Below, piece after piece: positions 1-9,527 of a DNA stretch of 64,000 nucleotides. A program made the position numbers and the translations under genes. Position 1 is the stretch's first letter; every line of letters starts with the position of its first letter. This DNA is from Pseudomonas paraglycinae (GTDB lineage Bacteria > Pseudomonadota > Gammaproteobacteria > Pseudomonadales > Pseudomonadaceae), in NCBI RefSeq assembly GCF_021601625.1, contig NZ_BQHR01000003.1, positions 248,001 to 312,000 on the forward strand, in the 5' to 3' direction. Below the pieces are notes generated by a model. That model searched no databases and was not told where the DNA came from. It saw nothing but the letters and a program-made list of their open reading frames with translations.

Positions 1-2902
1 GATCAACATGCTCGACGAACTGGCGGCCGGCCAGGAAATCACCCCGCAACCGCAACGCATCCGCGCCTTGCACGAACTGCTCGACGAGAGCCTCGATCCG
101 TCGGCCATGGGCCTGATCCGCAGCGACGGCAGCCGTACTTTGAGCATCCGCGAACTGGGCAGCGCCACTGCCGAACTGCAGCAACACAATGCCGACAGCG
201 GGCCGGACGACGAGATCGTCGAGATCTTCCTCGAAGAGGCGGTCGACATTCTCGACAGCGCCGGCCAAGCCTTGCAGCGCTGGCTGAAGGACCCGGAAAA
301 CGGCGCGCCGCTGTCGTCGCTGCAACGGGATCTGCACACGCTCAAGGGCGGTGCGCGGATGGCCGAGGTTGCAGCGGTCGGCGATCTGGCCCATGAGCTG
401 GAAGGCCTTTACCAAGGGCTGGTGGATCGTCGTTACAGCCACAGCGAAGCTCTGGGTCGGTTGTTGCGCCAGAGCCACGAGCGTCTGGCGCAGTTCCTCG
501 AACAGTTGCACCGGCACCAGCCGCTGGATCCGGCACAGGACCTGATCGAGGCGATCCGTCGCTTTCGCCAGGGTCCGAGCGCCAGTCCCGAAACGCCATC
601 AGCCACTGTCACGCAGGACGGCCCCGGACACGATCCGGAGCTGCTGGAGATCTTCCTCGAGGAAGGTTTCGACATCATCGAAAACTCCGGTGCCGCGCTG
701 CTGCGCTGGCAGGCCGAGCCCGGCAATCGCCAGGAAGTGGAAACCCTGCTGCGTGACCTGCATACCCTCAAGGGCGGCGCGCGGATGGTGGAAATCGGGC
801 CGATTGGCGACCTCGCTCATGAGCTGGAAAACCTTTACGAAAGCTTGTCCGCCGGCACCCTGCAAGGCAGCGCCGAACTGTTCGCGCTGTTGCAGCGCGG
901 CCAGGACCGCTTGGCGCAGATGCTCGACGCGGTGCGCGCCGGCCAGCCGTGCCCACCGGCAGACCGGTTGATCAGCGCGATCCAGAATTTCAGCCATCCG
1001 CTGGTCGTGCAAACCCCGGCGCCCGTCCCGCCGGTGGCGGTCAAGGTCGAGCCTGCCGCCCCGGCGCCCGAGGCCGGGGCGGACATGGTCAAGGTCTCCG
1101 CCGAGTTGCTGGATGACCTGGTCAATCTCGCCGGCGAAACCTCGATTTTCCGTGGGCGTATCGAACAGCAAGTCAGCGATGCGCAGACCGCCCTGCACGA
1201 GATGGAAACCACCATCGAGCGGATGCGCGACCAGTTGCGCCGGCTCGACACCGAAACTCAGGGACGGATCCTCAGCCGTCAGCAAGTGGACGCCGAACGC
1301 CTCGGCTACGAAGATTTCGACCCGCTGGAAATGGACCGCCATTCGCAGTTGCAGCAGTTGTCACGGGCGCTGTTCGAATCCGCTTCCGACTTGCTGGATT
1401 TGAAGGAAACCCTCGACCGGCGCACCCACGACGCCGAGAACCTGTTGCAGCAGCAGGGACGGATCAACACCGAATTGCAGGAAGGCCTGATGCGCACGCG
1501 CATGGTGCCGTTCGAGCGCATGTTGCCGCGTTTGAAACGCATCGTCCGGCAGGTCGCCGAAGAGTTGGGCAAGGACGTCGCGTTCAGCGTCGGCAACGCC
1601 GAAGGCGAGATGGACCGCAACGTCCTCGAACGCATGGCCGCACCGCTGGAACACATGCTGCGCAATGCCGTCGACCATGGTCTGGAGTCCGCCGAAGTCC
1701 GGCTGGCGGCGGGCAAACCGGCACAAGGGCAGATCAGCCTCGACCTGTCCCGCGAGGGCGGCGACATTGTGTTCGACATCCGCGACGATGGCGCCGGTGT
1801 GCCGCTGGACGCCGTGCGGCGCAAGGCGATCAAGCGTGGCCTGCTGGCGCCGGACGCCGACATCAGCGACCGCGAAGTGTTGCAGTTCATCCTCCAGCCA
1901 GGCTTTTCCACGGCCGAGAAAATCACCCAGATTTCCGGGCGCGGCGTGGGCATGGACGTGGTCCACGAAGAAGTCCGGCAACTGGGTGGCACCATGAGCA
2001 TCGACTCAGTGCCGGGGCAGGGCGTGCACTTCCGCATTCGCCTGCCGTTCACCGTGTCGGTCAACCGTGCGCTGATGGTGCAGTGTGGTGAAGATCAATA
2101 CGCGATTCCGCTGAACACCATCGACGGCATCGTCCGCGTACTGCCGAATGAACTGGACGGACATTTCCGTCTCGACCCACCGAGTTATCAGTACGGCGGC
2201 CAGCGTTATGAACTGTGCTACCTCGGCGAGCTGCTGAAAACCGCTCCCCGGCCAAAACTGTCCGGCCAGAGCCTGCCGGTGCCGGTCTTGCTGGTGCAGT
2301 GCAACGACCGGCACATCGCGGTGCAGGTCGACACGATGGCCGGCACCCGCGAAATCGTAGTCAAGAGCCTCGGCCCGCAGTTCGCATCGGTGCAGGGCGT
2401 GTCCGGGGCGACAATTCTCGGCGATGGCCGGGTGGTGCTGATTCTCGACCTGCTGGCGCCGATCCGTGCGATGCAGGCGCGGTTGCCGCAGCGTCCGGCC
2501 AGTCACGAAATCGAGAGCGAACCGCAGAAGCCGCTGCTGGTGATGGTGGTCGACGATTCGGTCACGGTGCGCAAGGTCACCAGCCGTCTGCTCGAACGCC
2601 ACGGCATGAACGTGCTGACCGCCAAGGACGGGGTCGATGCGATGTTGCTGCTGGAAGAACACATGCCGGACCTGATGCTGCTAGACATCGAAATGCCGCG
2701 CATGGACGGCTTCGAAGTGGCGACCCAGGTACGCCGCGACGAACGCCTGCAACACCTGCCGATCATCATGATCACCTCGCGCACCGGCCAGAAACACCGC
2801 GACCGCGCGATGGCCATCGGCGTCAACGACTACCTCGGCAAGCCGTACCAGGAATCGGTGCTGCTCGAAAGCATCGCCCTGTGGAGCAAAAAACATGCAT
2901 GA
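1..2902 (+). CDS. chpA: ChpA-type chemotaxis hybrid histidine kinase/response regulator (5' end outside window)
   Basis: This is the C-terminal part of a large CheA-like kinase of the Chp (Pil-Chp) chemosensory system, which in Pseudomonas governs type IV pili and cAMP signalling. The frame is already open at base 2, so the gene begins upstream. Counting from the Met codon at base 8, two Hpt domains carry HTLKGGARM motifs with phospho-acceptor His near residues 110 and 252. They are followed by a dimerisation region, an HATPase domain (LRNAVDHGLE, GRGVGMDVV), a CheW-like regulatory domain and a C-terminal receiver with VVDDS and LLDIEMPRMDG. This order (multiple Hpt, kinase, CheW, receiver) is diagnostic of ChpA/PilL rather than plain CheA. 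The stop overlaps the chpC start by 8 bases, so the two genes are translated together. Confidence 0.93.
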   Translation, partial: INMLDELAAGQEITPQPQRIRALHELLDESLDPSAMGLIRSDGSRTLSIRELGSATAELQQHNADSGPDDEIVEIFLEEAVDILDSAGQALQRWLKDPENGAPLSSLQRDLHTLKGGARMAEVAAVGDLAHELEGLYQGLVDRRYSHSEALGRLLRQSHERLAQFLEQLHRHQPLDPAQDLIEAIRRFRQGPSASPETPSATVTQDGPGHDPELLEIFLEEGFDIIENSGAALLRWQAEPGNRQEVETLLRDLHTLKGGARMVEIGPIGDLAHELENLYESLSAGTLQGSAELFALLQRGQDRLAQMLDAVRAGQPCPPADRLISAIQNFSHPLVVQTPAPVPPVAVKVEPAAPAPEAGADMVKVSAELLDDLVNLAGETSIFRGRIEQQVSDAQTALHEMETTIERMRDQLRRLDTETQGRILSRQQVDAERLGYEDFDPLEMDRHSQLQQLSRALFESASDLLDLKETLDRRTHDAENLLQQQGRINTELQEGLMRTRMVPFERMLPRLKRIVRQVAEELGKDVAFSVGNAEGEMDRNVLERMAAPLEHMLRNAVDHGLESAEVRLAAGKPAQGQISLDLSREGGDIVFDIRDDGAGVPLDAVRRKAIKRGLLAPDADISDREVLQFILQPGFSTAEKITQISGRGVGMDVVHEEVRQLGGTMSIDSVPGQGVHFRIRLPFTVSVNRALMVQCGEDQYAIPLNTIDGIVRVLPNELDGHFRLDPPSYQYGGQRYELCYLGELLKTAPRPKLSGQSLPVPVLLVQCNDRHIAVQVDTMAGTREIVVKSLGPQFASVQGVSGATILGDGRVVLILDLLAPIRAMQARLPQRPASHEIESEPQKPLLVMVVDDSVTVRKVTSRLLERHGMNVLTAKDGVDAMLLLEEHMPDLMLLDIEMPRMDGFEVATQVRRDERLQHLPIIMITSRTGQKHRDRAMAIGVNDYLGKPYQESVLLESIALWSKKHA

Positions 2903-3365
2903 GCGCCAGCACAATCAACGCGCCAGCCAGCTCACCGGGCTGCTGCTGCCGCTGGCGGATCGCAACCTGATCCTGCCCAACGTCGCCGTCGCCGAGCTGA
3001 TCGACTACCAGTCGAGCGCCTTCGATCTCGATACACCGCCGTGGTATCTCGGTCGGGTGACCTGGCGCGAGCGGCAGATTCCGCTGCTGAGTTTCGAGTC
3101 GGCGTGCGGCAACAAGATCGTCATCGGCGAACGAGCACGGATCGTCATCCTCAACGCCCTGGGCGGGCGGCCGGAGTTGAAGTTCATCGCGCTGCTGGTG
3201 CAGGGGATTCCGCGCTCGTACAAGCTCGACAGCCAGTTGAGTTATGTCGATGTGCCGTTGTGTGCGCTGGAGCAGGCGGCGGTGCAGGTCGGGGAGCAGG
3301 TGGCGAAGGTGCCGGATCTGTTGGCATTGGAGACGTTGTTGGTAGATGCGGGGCTGGTCCACTGA
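2895..3365 (+). CDS. chpC: ChpC, CheW-domain chemotaxis coupling protein
   Basis: A 156-residue CheW-domain protein, expected to couple receptors to the ChpA kinase in the cytoplasm. It starts with ATG inside the end of chpA (8-base overlap), which implies translational coupling. The sequence shows the CheW fold pattern, with hydrophobic strands around LLLPLADRNLILPNVAVAEL, and covers a single domain. In P. aeruginosa the methylesterase gene chpB lies between chpA and chpC. Here there is no room for it. The gene symbol rests on position and family; another CheW paralogue name is possible. Confidence 0.85.
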   Translation: MHERQHNQRASQLTGLLLPLADRNLILPNVAVAELIDYQSSAFDLDTPPWYLGRVTWRERQIPLLSFESACGNKIVIGERARIVILNALGGRPELKFIALLVQGIPRSYKLDSQLSYVDVPLCALEQAAVQVGEQVAKVPDLLALETLLVDAGLVH

Positions 3366-3366
3366 T

Positions 3367-3385
3367 CGTTACGCTCACCGTAACG
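3367..3385 (+). promoter_or_regulatory. Palindrome upstream of mdcA, candidate MdcR operator
   Basis: The perfect inverted repeat CGTTACG-CTCAC-CGTAACG lies just after the chpC stop and about 80 bases before mdcA. It contains a T-N11-A pattern (T3370 to A3382) as expected for LysR-type regulators, and mdcR at the end of the operon encodes one. It could instead be a short stem ending the chp transcript, but no T-run follows. The assignment to MdcR is inference. Confidence 0.4.
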
Positions 3386-3464
3386 GTTCGCCACTGCGCT
3401 TGATTGATGCCCCTCGATCACACTCCTAAGGTAGCTCCACGACAGCGAACCCCGTGGAGTGAGC

Positions 3465-5135
3465 ATGACAACAACCAATTCCCCCGACTCGCGCTGGACG
3501 CGGCGGCGTGACGAGAAGCAGCGGCGCCTCGACAAGGTGCGCGGGCTGGCCGACGGTGCGGTGTTGCCCACCGACAAAATCGTTGCGGCACTCGAAGCGC
3601 TGATTCATCCGGGCGACCGTGTGGTGCTGGAGGGCAACAACCAGAAGCAGGCGGATTTCCTTTCGCGTGCGCTGGCCAAGGCCGATCCTGAAAAGCTCCA
3701 CGACCTGCACATGATCATGCCCAGCGTTGGTCGCTCCGAACATCTCGACCTGTTCGAACGCGGCATCGCCCGCAAGCTCGATTTCTCCTTCGCCGGCACC
3801 CAGAGCCTGCGCATCAGCCAGTTGCTCGAAGACGGTCTGCTGGAAGTCGGTGCGATCCACACCTACATCGAGCTTTACGCCCGGCTGGTGGTGGACCTGA
3901 TCCCCAACGTCGTGCTCTCGGCCGGGTTCATGGCCGACCGTGCCGGCAACATCTACACCGGCCCGAGCACCGAAGACACCCCGGCGCTGATCGAACCAGC
4001 CGCGTTCAGCGACGGCATCGTCATCGTCCAGGTCAATCAGCTGGTGGACGACGTCAGCGAACTGCCTCGCGTGGACATCCCCGCATCGTGGGTGGATTTC
4101 GTGGTGGTGGCGGACAAGCCGTTCTACATCGAACCGCTGTTTACTCGCGACCCGCGCCACATCAAGCCTGTGCACGTGTTGATGGCGATGATGGCGATCC
4201 GCGGGATCTACGAAAAACACAACGTGCAGTCGCTGAACCACGGCATCGGTTTCAACACCGCCGCCATCGAACTGATCCTGCCGACCTACGGTGAATCCCT
4301 CGGCCTCAAGGGCAAGATCTGCCGTAACTGGACGCTCAATCCGCACCCGACCCTGATCCCAGCCATCGAAAGCGGCTGGGTCGAAAGCGTGCATTGCTTC
4401 GGCACCGAACTGGGCATGGAAAACTACATTGCCGCCCGGCCGGACGTGTTCTTCACCGGCCGTGACGGCTCGCTGCGTTCCAACCGGATGTTCTGCCAAC
4501 TGGCCGGGCAGTACGCGGTAGACCTGTTCATCGGCGCGACCCTGCAAGTCGATGGCGATGGCCATTCCTCCACCGTCACCCGAGGCCGCCTCGCCGGTTT
4601 CGGTGGCGCGCCGAACATGGGCCACGACCCGCGCGGCCGCCGTCACGGCACCCCGGCGTGGCTCGACATGCGCCACGATGATTCGCAGCAACCGATGCTC
4701 GAGCGCGGCAAGAAACTCGTGGTGCAAATGGTCGAGACCTTCCAGGAGGGCGGCAAACCGACCTTCGTCGAAACCCTCGACGCGGTGGAGGTGGCGAAGA
4801 AAAGCGGGATGCCGCTGGCGCCGATCATGATCTACGGCGACGACGTCACCCACCTGCTGACGGAAGAAGGCATCGCCTACCTGTACAAGGCGCGCTCGCT
4901 GGAAGAGCGTCAGGCAATGATCGCTGCGGTCGCCGGCGTCACCGCCATCGGCCTGCGCCACAACCCGAAAGACACCGAACGCATGCGCCGTGAAGGCCTG
5001 ATCGCCTTGCCCGAAGACCTCGGCATCCGTCGCACCGACGCCACCCGTGAATTGCTCGCGGCGAAAAGCGTGGCCGATCTGGTCGAGTGGTCCGGCGGCC
5101 TCTACAACCCGCCCGCCAAGTTCAGGAGCTGGTAA
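3465..5135 (+). CDS. mdcA: Malonate decarboxylase alpha subunit (acetyl-ACP:malonate ACP transferase)
   Basis: A 556-residue MdcA. It exchanges acetate on the acyl carrier protein thioester for malonate, the first step of each malonate decarboxylation cycle in the cytoplasm. Full-length similarity to MdcA is clear, including the N-terminal RRDEKQRRL block, the central [20 protein letters not shown] region and [20 protein letters not shown] chose ATG 3465 because GGAG at 3456-3459 is 5 bases upstream. An in-frame GTG at 3459 would overlap that ribosome-binding site. The stop TAA shares its last A with the mdcB ATG. It is the first gene of the mdc operon. Confidence 0.95.
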   Translation: MTTTNSPDSRWTRRRDEKQRRLDKVRGLADGAVLPTDKIVAALEALIHPGDRVVLEGNNQKQADFLSRALAKADPEKLHDLHMIMPSVGRSEHLDLFERGIARKLDFSFAGTQSLRISQLLEDGLLEVGAIHTYIELYARLVVDLIPNVVLSAGFMADRAGNIYTGPSTEDTPALIEPAAFSDGIVIVQVNQLVDDVSELPRVDIPASWVDFVVVADKPFYIEPLFTRDPRHIKPVHVLMAMMAIRGIYEKHNVQSLNHGIGFNTAAIELILPTYGESLGLKGKICRNWTLNPHPTLIPAIESGWVESVHCFGTELGMENYIAARPDVFFTGRDGSLRSNRMFCQLAGQYAVDLFIGATLQVDGDGHSSTVTRGRLAGFGGAPNMGHDPRGRRHGTPAWLDMRHDDSQQPMLERGKKLVVQMVETFQEGGKPTFVETLDAVEVAKKSGMPLAPIMIYGDDVTHLLTEEGIAYLYKARSLEERQAMIAAVAGVTAIGLRHNPKDTERMRREGLIALPEDLGIRRTDATRELLAAKSVADLVEWSGGLYNPPAKFRSW

Positions 5136-6007
5136 TGCACGCACTCAACCTGCAACCCAAAACCATCACCCTCGCCGAACGGCTGGCGGATCTGGCCGTG
5201 GACGCGCTGATCGACGAAGCCGACCTGTCGCCGAAACCGGCGCTGGTCGACCGTCGCGGCAACGGTGCGCACACCGATCTGCACCTCGGATTGATGCATG
5301 CCTCGGCGCTGGCGTTGTGGCCGGCGTTCAAGGAAATGGCCGAGGCCGCGCTTGAGTTCGGCGAAATCGGCTTGCCGCTGCGCGAAGCCATCGGCCGCAT
5401 CGGACGAGAAGGTGAACAGGCGATGCTCGCCACCACCCACGGCGTGAACACCCATCGCGGGGCGATCTGGGCGTTGGGCCTGCTGGTCACGGCTGCTGCG
5501 CTGGACACCAAATCCACCAGTGCCAGCGCCGTCACTCTGCGCGCTGCGCGTCTGGCATTGCTCGATGACCGTTATGCGCCGCGTCCGCTGAGCCACGGCG
5601 CCCAAGTCGCCCAACGCTACGGCGCTCGCGGTGCCCGGGAAGAAGCGCAACTCGGCTTCCCGTCCGTGGTGCAACGCGGTCTGCCGCAACTCAAGCGAAG
5701 CCGCGCCGCCGGCCATGGCGAACAGAACGCTAGGCTCGACGCCTTGCTCGCAATCATGACCGACCTCGCCGACACCTGCGTGCTGTACCGCGCCGGCGAA
5801 CCGGGCCTGCACGCCATGCAACACGGCGCCCAGGCAGTGCTCGACGCCGGTGGCAGCGCCAGCCTTACCGGTCGCCGCCGCCTGCACGAACTGGATCAAC
5901 AACTCATTGCATTGAATGCCTCGCCCGGTGGCGCCGCCGACTTGCTCGCCGCCACTCTGCTGCTTGATCGAATCGAGCGCGACGGCATCCTTCAGGGAGC
6001 GTTTTGA
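5135..6007 (+). CDS. mdcB: Triphosphoribosyl-dephospho-CoA synthase MdcB
   Basis: A 290-residue MdcB/CitG-family enzyme. It makes 2'-(5''-triphosphoribosyl)-3'-dephospho-CoA from ATP and dephospho-CoA, the precursor of the prosthetic group of the malonate decarboxylase carrier protein. Family blocks are visible: [13 protein letters not shown] near the N terminus, [19 protein letters not shown] in the middle, and [17 protein letters not shown] toward the end. The start ATG at 5135 overlaps the mdcA stop by one base. An upstream in-frame ATG at 5087 lies inside mdcA and would add 16 unconserved residues, so it was rejected. Confidence 0.95.
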   Translation: MHALNLQPKTITLAERLADLAVDALIDEADLSPKPALVDRRGNGAHTDLHLGLMHASALALWPAFKEMAEAALEFGEIGLPLREAIGRIGREGEQAMLATTHGVNTHRGAIWALGLLVTAAALDTKSTSASAVTLRAARLALLDDRYAPRPLSHGAQVAQRYGARGAREEAQLGFPSVVQRGLPQLKRSRAAGHGEQNARLDALLAIMTDLADTCVLYRAGEPGLHAMQHGAQAVLDAGGSASLTGRRRLHELDQQLIALNASPGGAADLLAATLLLDRIERDGILQGAF

Positions 6008-6306
6008 TGGAAACCTTATCCTTTGAATTCCCCGCCGGGCAGCCGCCGCGCGGTCGGGCTTTGGTCGGTTGTGTCGGTTCCGGTGATCTGGAAGTGCTGA
6101 TCGAACCGGGCCTGGCCGGCAAGCTGACGATCAATGTGCAGACCTCGGTCAATGGCGCCGAGCAGCGCTGGCAGCATCTGTTCGCGCGGATGTTCGACGG
6201 CACCACGCCGCCGGCGATGGCCATCGATATCCACGATTTTGGCGCGACCCCGGGCGTAGTGCGCCTGCGGCTGGAACAAGGCTTCGAGGAGATCGGCCAT
6301 GACTGA
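6007..6306 (+). CDS. mdcC: Malonate decarboxylase acyl carrier protein (delta subunit)
   Basis: A 99-residue carrier protein that holds the acetyl or malonyl group as a thioester on a phosphoribosyl-dephospho-CoA arm. The motif VGSGDLEVLIEP places the expected attachment Ser at residue 25. The ATG at 6007 shares its A with the mdcB TGA stop; a TTG one codon earlier is less likely. The last 8 bases overlap mdcD. Size and motif fit the family exactly. Confidence 0.95.
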   Translation: METLSFEFPAGQPPRGRALVGCVGSGDLEVLIEPGLAGKLTINVQTSVNGAEQRWQHLFARMFDGTTPPAMAIDIHDFGATPGVVRLRLEQGFEEIGHD

Positions 6307-7150
6307 CACCTCAGCGCTTCTGCACAAACAGTCGTTCGTCGAACTCGGCGCCCGGCAGCGGGCGAAAGCCTTGCTCGACGCCGGCACCTTCCGCGAATTG
6401 CTCGACCCGTTTCAACGCGTCATGTCGCCGTGGCTGGAACGTCAGGGCGTCGTGCCGCAGGCCGATGACGGCGTGGTGATCGCCAAGGGCCGCCTCGATG
6501 GTTTGCCGGTGGTGATCGCGGCGATTGAAGGCGCGTTTCAGGGCGGCAGCCTCGGCGAAGTCGGCGGCGCGAAGATCGCCGGCGCGCTGGAACTGGCCGC
6601 CGAGGACAACCGCAAAGGCATTCCGACCCGCGCCATCCTGCTGCTGGAAACCGGCGGCGTGCGCTTGCAGGAAGCCAACCTCGGGCTGGCGGCGATTGCC
6701 GATATCCACGCGGCGATTGTCGATCTGCAGCAGTACCAACCGGTGGTCGGCGTGGTGGCCGGCAGCGTCGGTTGCTTTGGCGGGATGTCGATTGCCGCTG
6801 CGCTGTGCAGCTATTTGCTGGTGACCCAGGAAGCACGCCTCGGCCTGAACGGCCCGCAGGTGATCGAGCAGGAAGCCGGGATCGAGGAATACGACTCCCG
6901 CGACCGGCCCTTCATCTGGAGCCTGACCGGTGGCGAGCAACGGTTTGCCAGTGGTCTGGTGGATCGTTATGTCGCCGATGACGTGGCGCAGATTCGCCAG
7001 CAGGTCGGCGAGTTGCTGCAACAAGGCTTGCCGGCGCAACCGCGCAGTCAACGGGCCGAGTGGTTCCTGCAACGCCTGACGAGCCTGGACACTGACAAGC
7101 AAATCGAGCCTTCGGTGGTTCGCGATCTGTATCAAGGAGAGCGCTCATGA
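6299..7150 (+). CDS. mdcD: Malonate decarboxylase beta subunit
   Basis: A 283-residue MdcD. With MdcE it forms the carboxyl-releasing part of the biotin-independent malonate decarboxylase, converting malonyl-S-ACP to acetyl-S-ACP and CO2. It has the crotonase/carboxyltransferase-like fold signature: AIEGAFQGGSLGEVGGAKI near residues 73-91 and VAGSVGCFGGMSIAAAL near 156-172, with glycine-rich oxyanion turns. The ATG at 6299 overlaps mdcC by 8 bases, and its stop overlaps the mdcE ATG in an ATGA arrangement. Confidence 0.94.
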   Translation: MTDTSALLHKQSFVELGARQRAKALLDAGTFRELLDPFQRVMSPWLERQGVVPQADDGVVIAKGRLDGLPVVIAAIEGAFQGGSLGEVGGAKIAGALELAAEDNRKGIPTRAILLLETGGVRLQEANLGLAAIADIHAAIVDLQQYQPVVGVVAGSVGCFGGMSIAAALCSYLLVTQEARLGLNGPQVIEQEAGIEEYDSRDRPFIWSLTGGEQRFASGLVDRYVADDVAQIRQQVGELLQQGLPAQPRSQRAEWFLQRLTSLDTDKQIEPSVVRDLYQGERS

Positions 7151-7932
7151 GTGGTTATTCCGTGCGCGGTTTGAACTGGTTCAACGCCTTGAGCGCTGGC
7201 GCGAATGCGGTTGAAGGTTTGCCGCCATCGCTGAGGGTTGCCGACGGGCCACTTGGGCGCTTTATCGCCGTGGTCGCCGATCCGCAAAACCGTTTCCCTC
7301 GCGCTCGCAATGGCGAAGTCGGTTTGCTCGAAGGCTGGGGGCTGGCGAAGGCTGTGGATGACGCTATCACCGCCGACCGTGACAAAACGCAAAAACGGCC
7401 CTTGATCGCAATCGTCGATGTGCCGAGCCAGGCCTACGGTCGCCGCGAAGAAGCCCTCGGCATTCATCAGGCTCTGGCCGGTGCGGCGGACGCTTATGCC
7501 CGCGCGCGTCTGGCCGGGCATCCGGTGATTGCGCTGCTGGTGGGCAAGGCCATGTCCGGGGCGTTTCTCGCTCACGGATATCAGGCCAATCGCTTGATCG
7601 CCCTGCGTGATCCGGGGGTGATGGTGCATGCGATGGGCAAGGCTTCGGCGGCGCGGGTGACCTTGCGCAGCGTCGAAGAACTGGAAGCCCTGGCGTCCAG
7701 CGTGCCGCCGATGGCCTATGACATCGACAGCTACGCCAGCCTCGGATTGCTCTGGGAAACCCTGTCGGTGCAGCAGATCGAACAGCCGACGGCGGAGGAT
7801 CTGGCGCGAGTCAGCGAATGCCTGAAGCAAGCCATCGGCGATATTTCGGCGACTGATTTGAGCAATCGTCTCGGCGCGAAAAATCGCGAAGCCTCCAGCC
7901 GCGTGCGTGAATTGCTGAGGGCGCAGTGGTGA
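7147..7932 (+). CDS. mdcE: Malonate decarboxylase gamma subunit
   Basis: A 261-residue MdcE, the partner of MdcD in the decarboxylase. The block LLVGKAMSGAFLAHGYQANR near residues 130-150 and the acyl-CoA-binding-like region DVPSQAYGRREEALGIHQAL are typical of carboxyltransferase-fold gamma subunits. The start overlaps the mdcD stop (ATGA), and the stop overlaps the mdcG start (GTGA), consistent with a tightly coupled operon and fixed subunit ratios. Confidence 0.94.
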   Translation: MSGYSVRGLNWFNALSAGANAVEGLPPSLRVADGPLGRFIAVVADPQNRFPRARNGEVGLLEGWGLAKAVDDAITADRDKTQKRPLIAIVDVPSQAYGRREEALGIHQALAGAADAYARARLAGHPVIALLVGKAMSGAFLAHGYQANRLIALRDPGVMVHAMGKASAARVTLRSVEELEALASSVPPMAYDIDSYASLGLLWETLSVQQIEQPTAEDLARVSECLKQAIGDISATDLSNRLGAKNREASSRVRELLRAQW

Positions 7933-8546
7933 ACACGCCTCTGGCCCACGACCTGCTGTGGGGCATGACGCCGGCGCAGTTGCCGGCGGATGCGCCGCAG
8001 TGGGCGATTGATTCGCTGGCTGCCGGGCAACCGGTGGTGGTGCGGCGGGCGTTGAGTGAAGACGGATTCGTGGCGGTGGGCGTGCGCGGTCTGTTGCGCG
8101 AGCAGCGGCTGGCGGCGTTTATGTCTGTCGATTCGATTGCTTGCCGGGTCAGCCCGGAAGCGCTTTGTCAGGTCGAGAGCGAGCGTGATTTGCCGGTCAT
8201 GCACGCGCTCCGGCAACTGCGGCCGGTGCTCGATGATTGCGGTTGGATCTGGGGCGTCAGTGGCAGTGCCGGGTTTGAATTGGCGAGCGGTTTTAAAGCA
8301 ATGCACGAGGCCAGTGATCTCGATCTGATCCTGCGTACGCCGCAACTCATCACCCGTAATCAGGCGCGTAAATTGGTCGCGGTTTTTGATCAGGCGATCT
8401 GCCGGGTCGACCTGCAATTGCAGACACCATTCGGTGCCGTCGCCCTGCGCGAGTGGGCCGGAAACGCTTCGCGGGTGCTGCTGAAAAACGCCCATGAAGC
8501 CTGTCTGGTGTCTGATCCGTGGAACCCGCAGGAGCAGGCAGCGTGA
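7929..8546 (+). CDS. mdcG: Malonate decarboxylase holo-ACP synthase (phosphoribosyl-dephospho-CoA transferase)
   Basis: A 205-residue MdcG/CitX-like transferase that attaches the prosthetic group made by MdcB to the Ser of MdcC. A nucleotidyltransferase-type pattern is visible: WGVSGSAGFELASG followed by ASDLDLILRTP, the DLD being the likely metal-binding pair. I chose GTG 7929, whose GTGA overlaps the mdcE stop just as at the neighbouring junctions. A second GTG one codon upstream (7926) cannot be excluded. Confidence 0.9.
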   Translation: MNTPLAHDLLWGMTPAQLPADAPQWAIDSLAAGQPVVVRRALSEDGFVAVGVRGLLREQRLAAFMSVDSIACRVSPEALCQVESERDLPVMHALRQLRPVLDDCGWIWGVSGSAGFELASGFKAMHEASDLDLILRTPQLITRNQARKLVAVFDQAICRVDLQLQTPFGAVALREWAGNASRVLLKNAHEACLVSDPWNPQEQAA

Positions 8547-9463
8547 GCAGTCTGCTGGTGTTTCCCGGTCAGGGCGCGCAGCAGCCCGGCATGCTCCAGC
8601 GTTTGCCTCGGGAAACGCTGATCGAGGCCAGCGATGTGCTCGGTGAAGATGTCTTGCGGCTGGATTCCAGCGAAGCGTTGCGCAGCACCCGAGCGGTTCA
8701 GCTCTGCCTGCTGATCGCCGGGGTCGCAGCCTCGCGGCAGTTGCTGCGGGACGGACTCACCGCAGATTACGTCGCCGGTCTGTCCATCGGTGCCTACCCG
8801 GCAGCAGTGGTCGCCGGAGCGTTGCGCTTCAGCGATGCGTTGCAGCTGGTCAGTCTGCGCGGTGAGTTGATGCAGCAGGCTTATCCACAGGGCTTCGGCA
8901 TGACCGCGATCATCGGTCTGCAATTATCCACAGTCGAAACGCTGCTGGCGCAGGTGCACGGCGCAGAAACACCGGTGTACCTGGCCAACATCAACGCCGA
9001 TAACCAGGTGGTGATTGCCGGCAGTGACCAGGCGATGCAAGCGGTCGCCGAGCTGGCGCGCGGTCGTGGCGCCGGTCTGGCAAAACGTCTGGCGGTCAGC
9101 GTGCCGTCGCACTGCCCGTTACTGGATGAGCCTGCGCAAACCCTCGCCGAAGCGTTCGCCAGGGTAGAACTGAAAACACCGAAAATCGCTTACCTGAGCG
9201 GCAGTCGCGCAAGGCCTGTGACCCAGGTAGAACCGCTGCGCGACGACCTCGCCTTCAACATGTGCCGCGTGGTGGACTGGCGCGGCACCGTGCAAAGCGC
9301 TTACGAGCGCGGCGTACGTCTACAGATCGAACTGCCGCCCGGTGCGGTGCTGACCGGGCTGGCGCGCCGGGTGTTCGAACAGGGGACTGTCACTGCCTTC
9401 GACAGTGCCCGGCTCGACACCTTGCAGGCGCTGTTGCGTGAAGAGGAGGGCCGACGACCCTAA
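8543..9463 (+). CDS. mdcH: Malonyl-CoA:ACP transacylase of malonate decarboxylase (epsilon subunit)
   Basis: A 306-residue FabD-like acyltransferase that loads malonyl groups from malonyl-CoA onto the acetyl-free carrier protein and so primes the cycle. It begins with the FPGQGAQQPGM signature and contains GLSIGAYPAA, where Ser is the expected nucleophile (GxSxG). The start is GTG 8543, overlapping the mdcG stop (GTGA). An ATG at 8519 would lie inside mdcG and add eight residues not expected in the family. Confidence 0.92.
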   Translation: MSSLLVFPGQGAQQPGMLQRLPRETLIEASDVLGEDVLRLDSSEALRSTRAVQLCLLIAGVAASRQLLRDGLTADYVAGLSIGAYPAAVVAGALRFSDALQLVSLRGELMQQAYPQGFGMTAIIGLQLSTVETLLAQVHGAETPVYLANINADNQVVIAGSDQAMQAVAELARGRGAGLAKRLAVSVPSHCPLLDEPAQTLAEAFARVELKTPKIAYLSGSRARPVTQVEPLRDDLAFNMCRVVDWRGTVQSAYERGVRLQIELPPGAVLTGLARRVFEQGTVTAFDSARLDTLQALLREEEGRRP

Positions 9464-9527
9464 ATCACCGACTCAGGCTTCGAACAACAAAAACAACATT
9501 CGACGATGCACTTTGAGGACTACAACA

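Noticed and set aside
3426-5144. A 572-codon open frame on the minus strand
   Set aside because: It is antisense to mdcA, whose family match is strong over its full length. The minus frame has biased His/Arg/Asp/Val composition and no known domain. Similar antisense frames over tkt (40474-42324), bioA, ahcY and the RhlE gene were dropped for the same reason.
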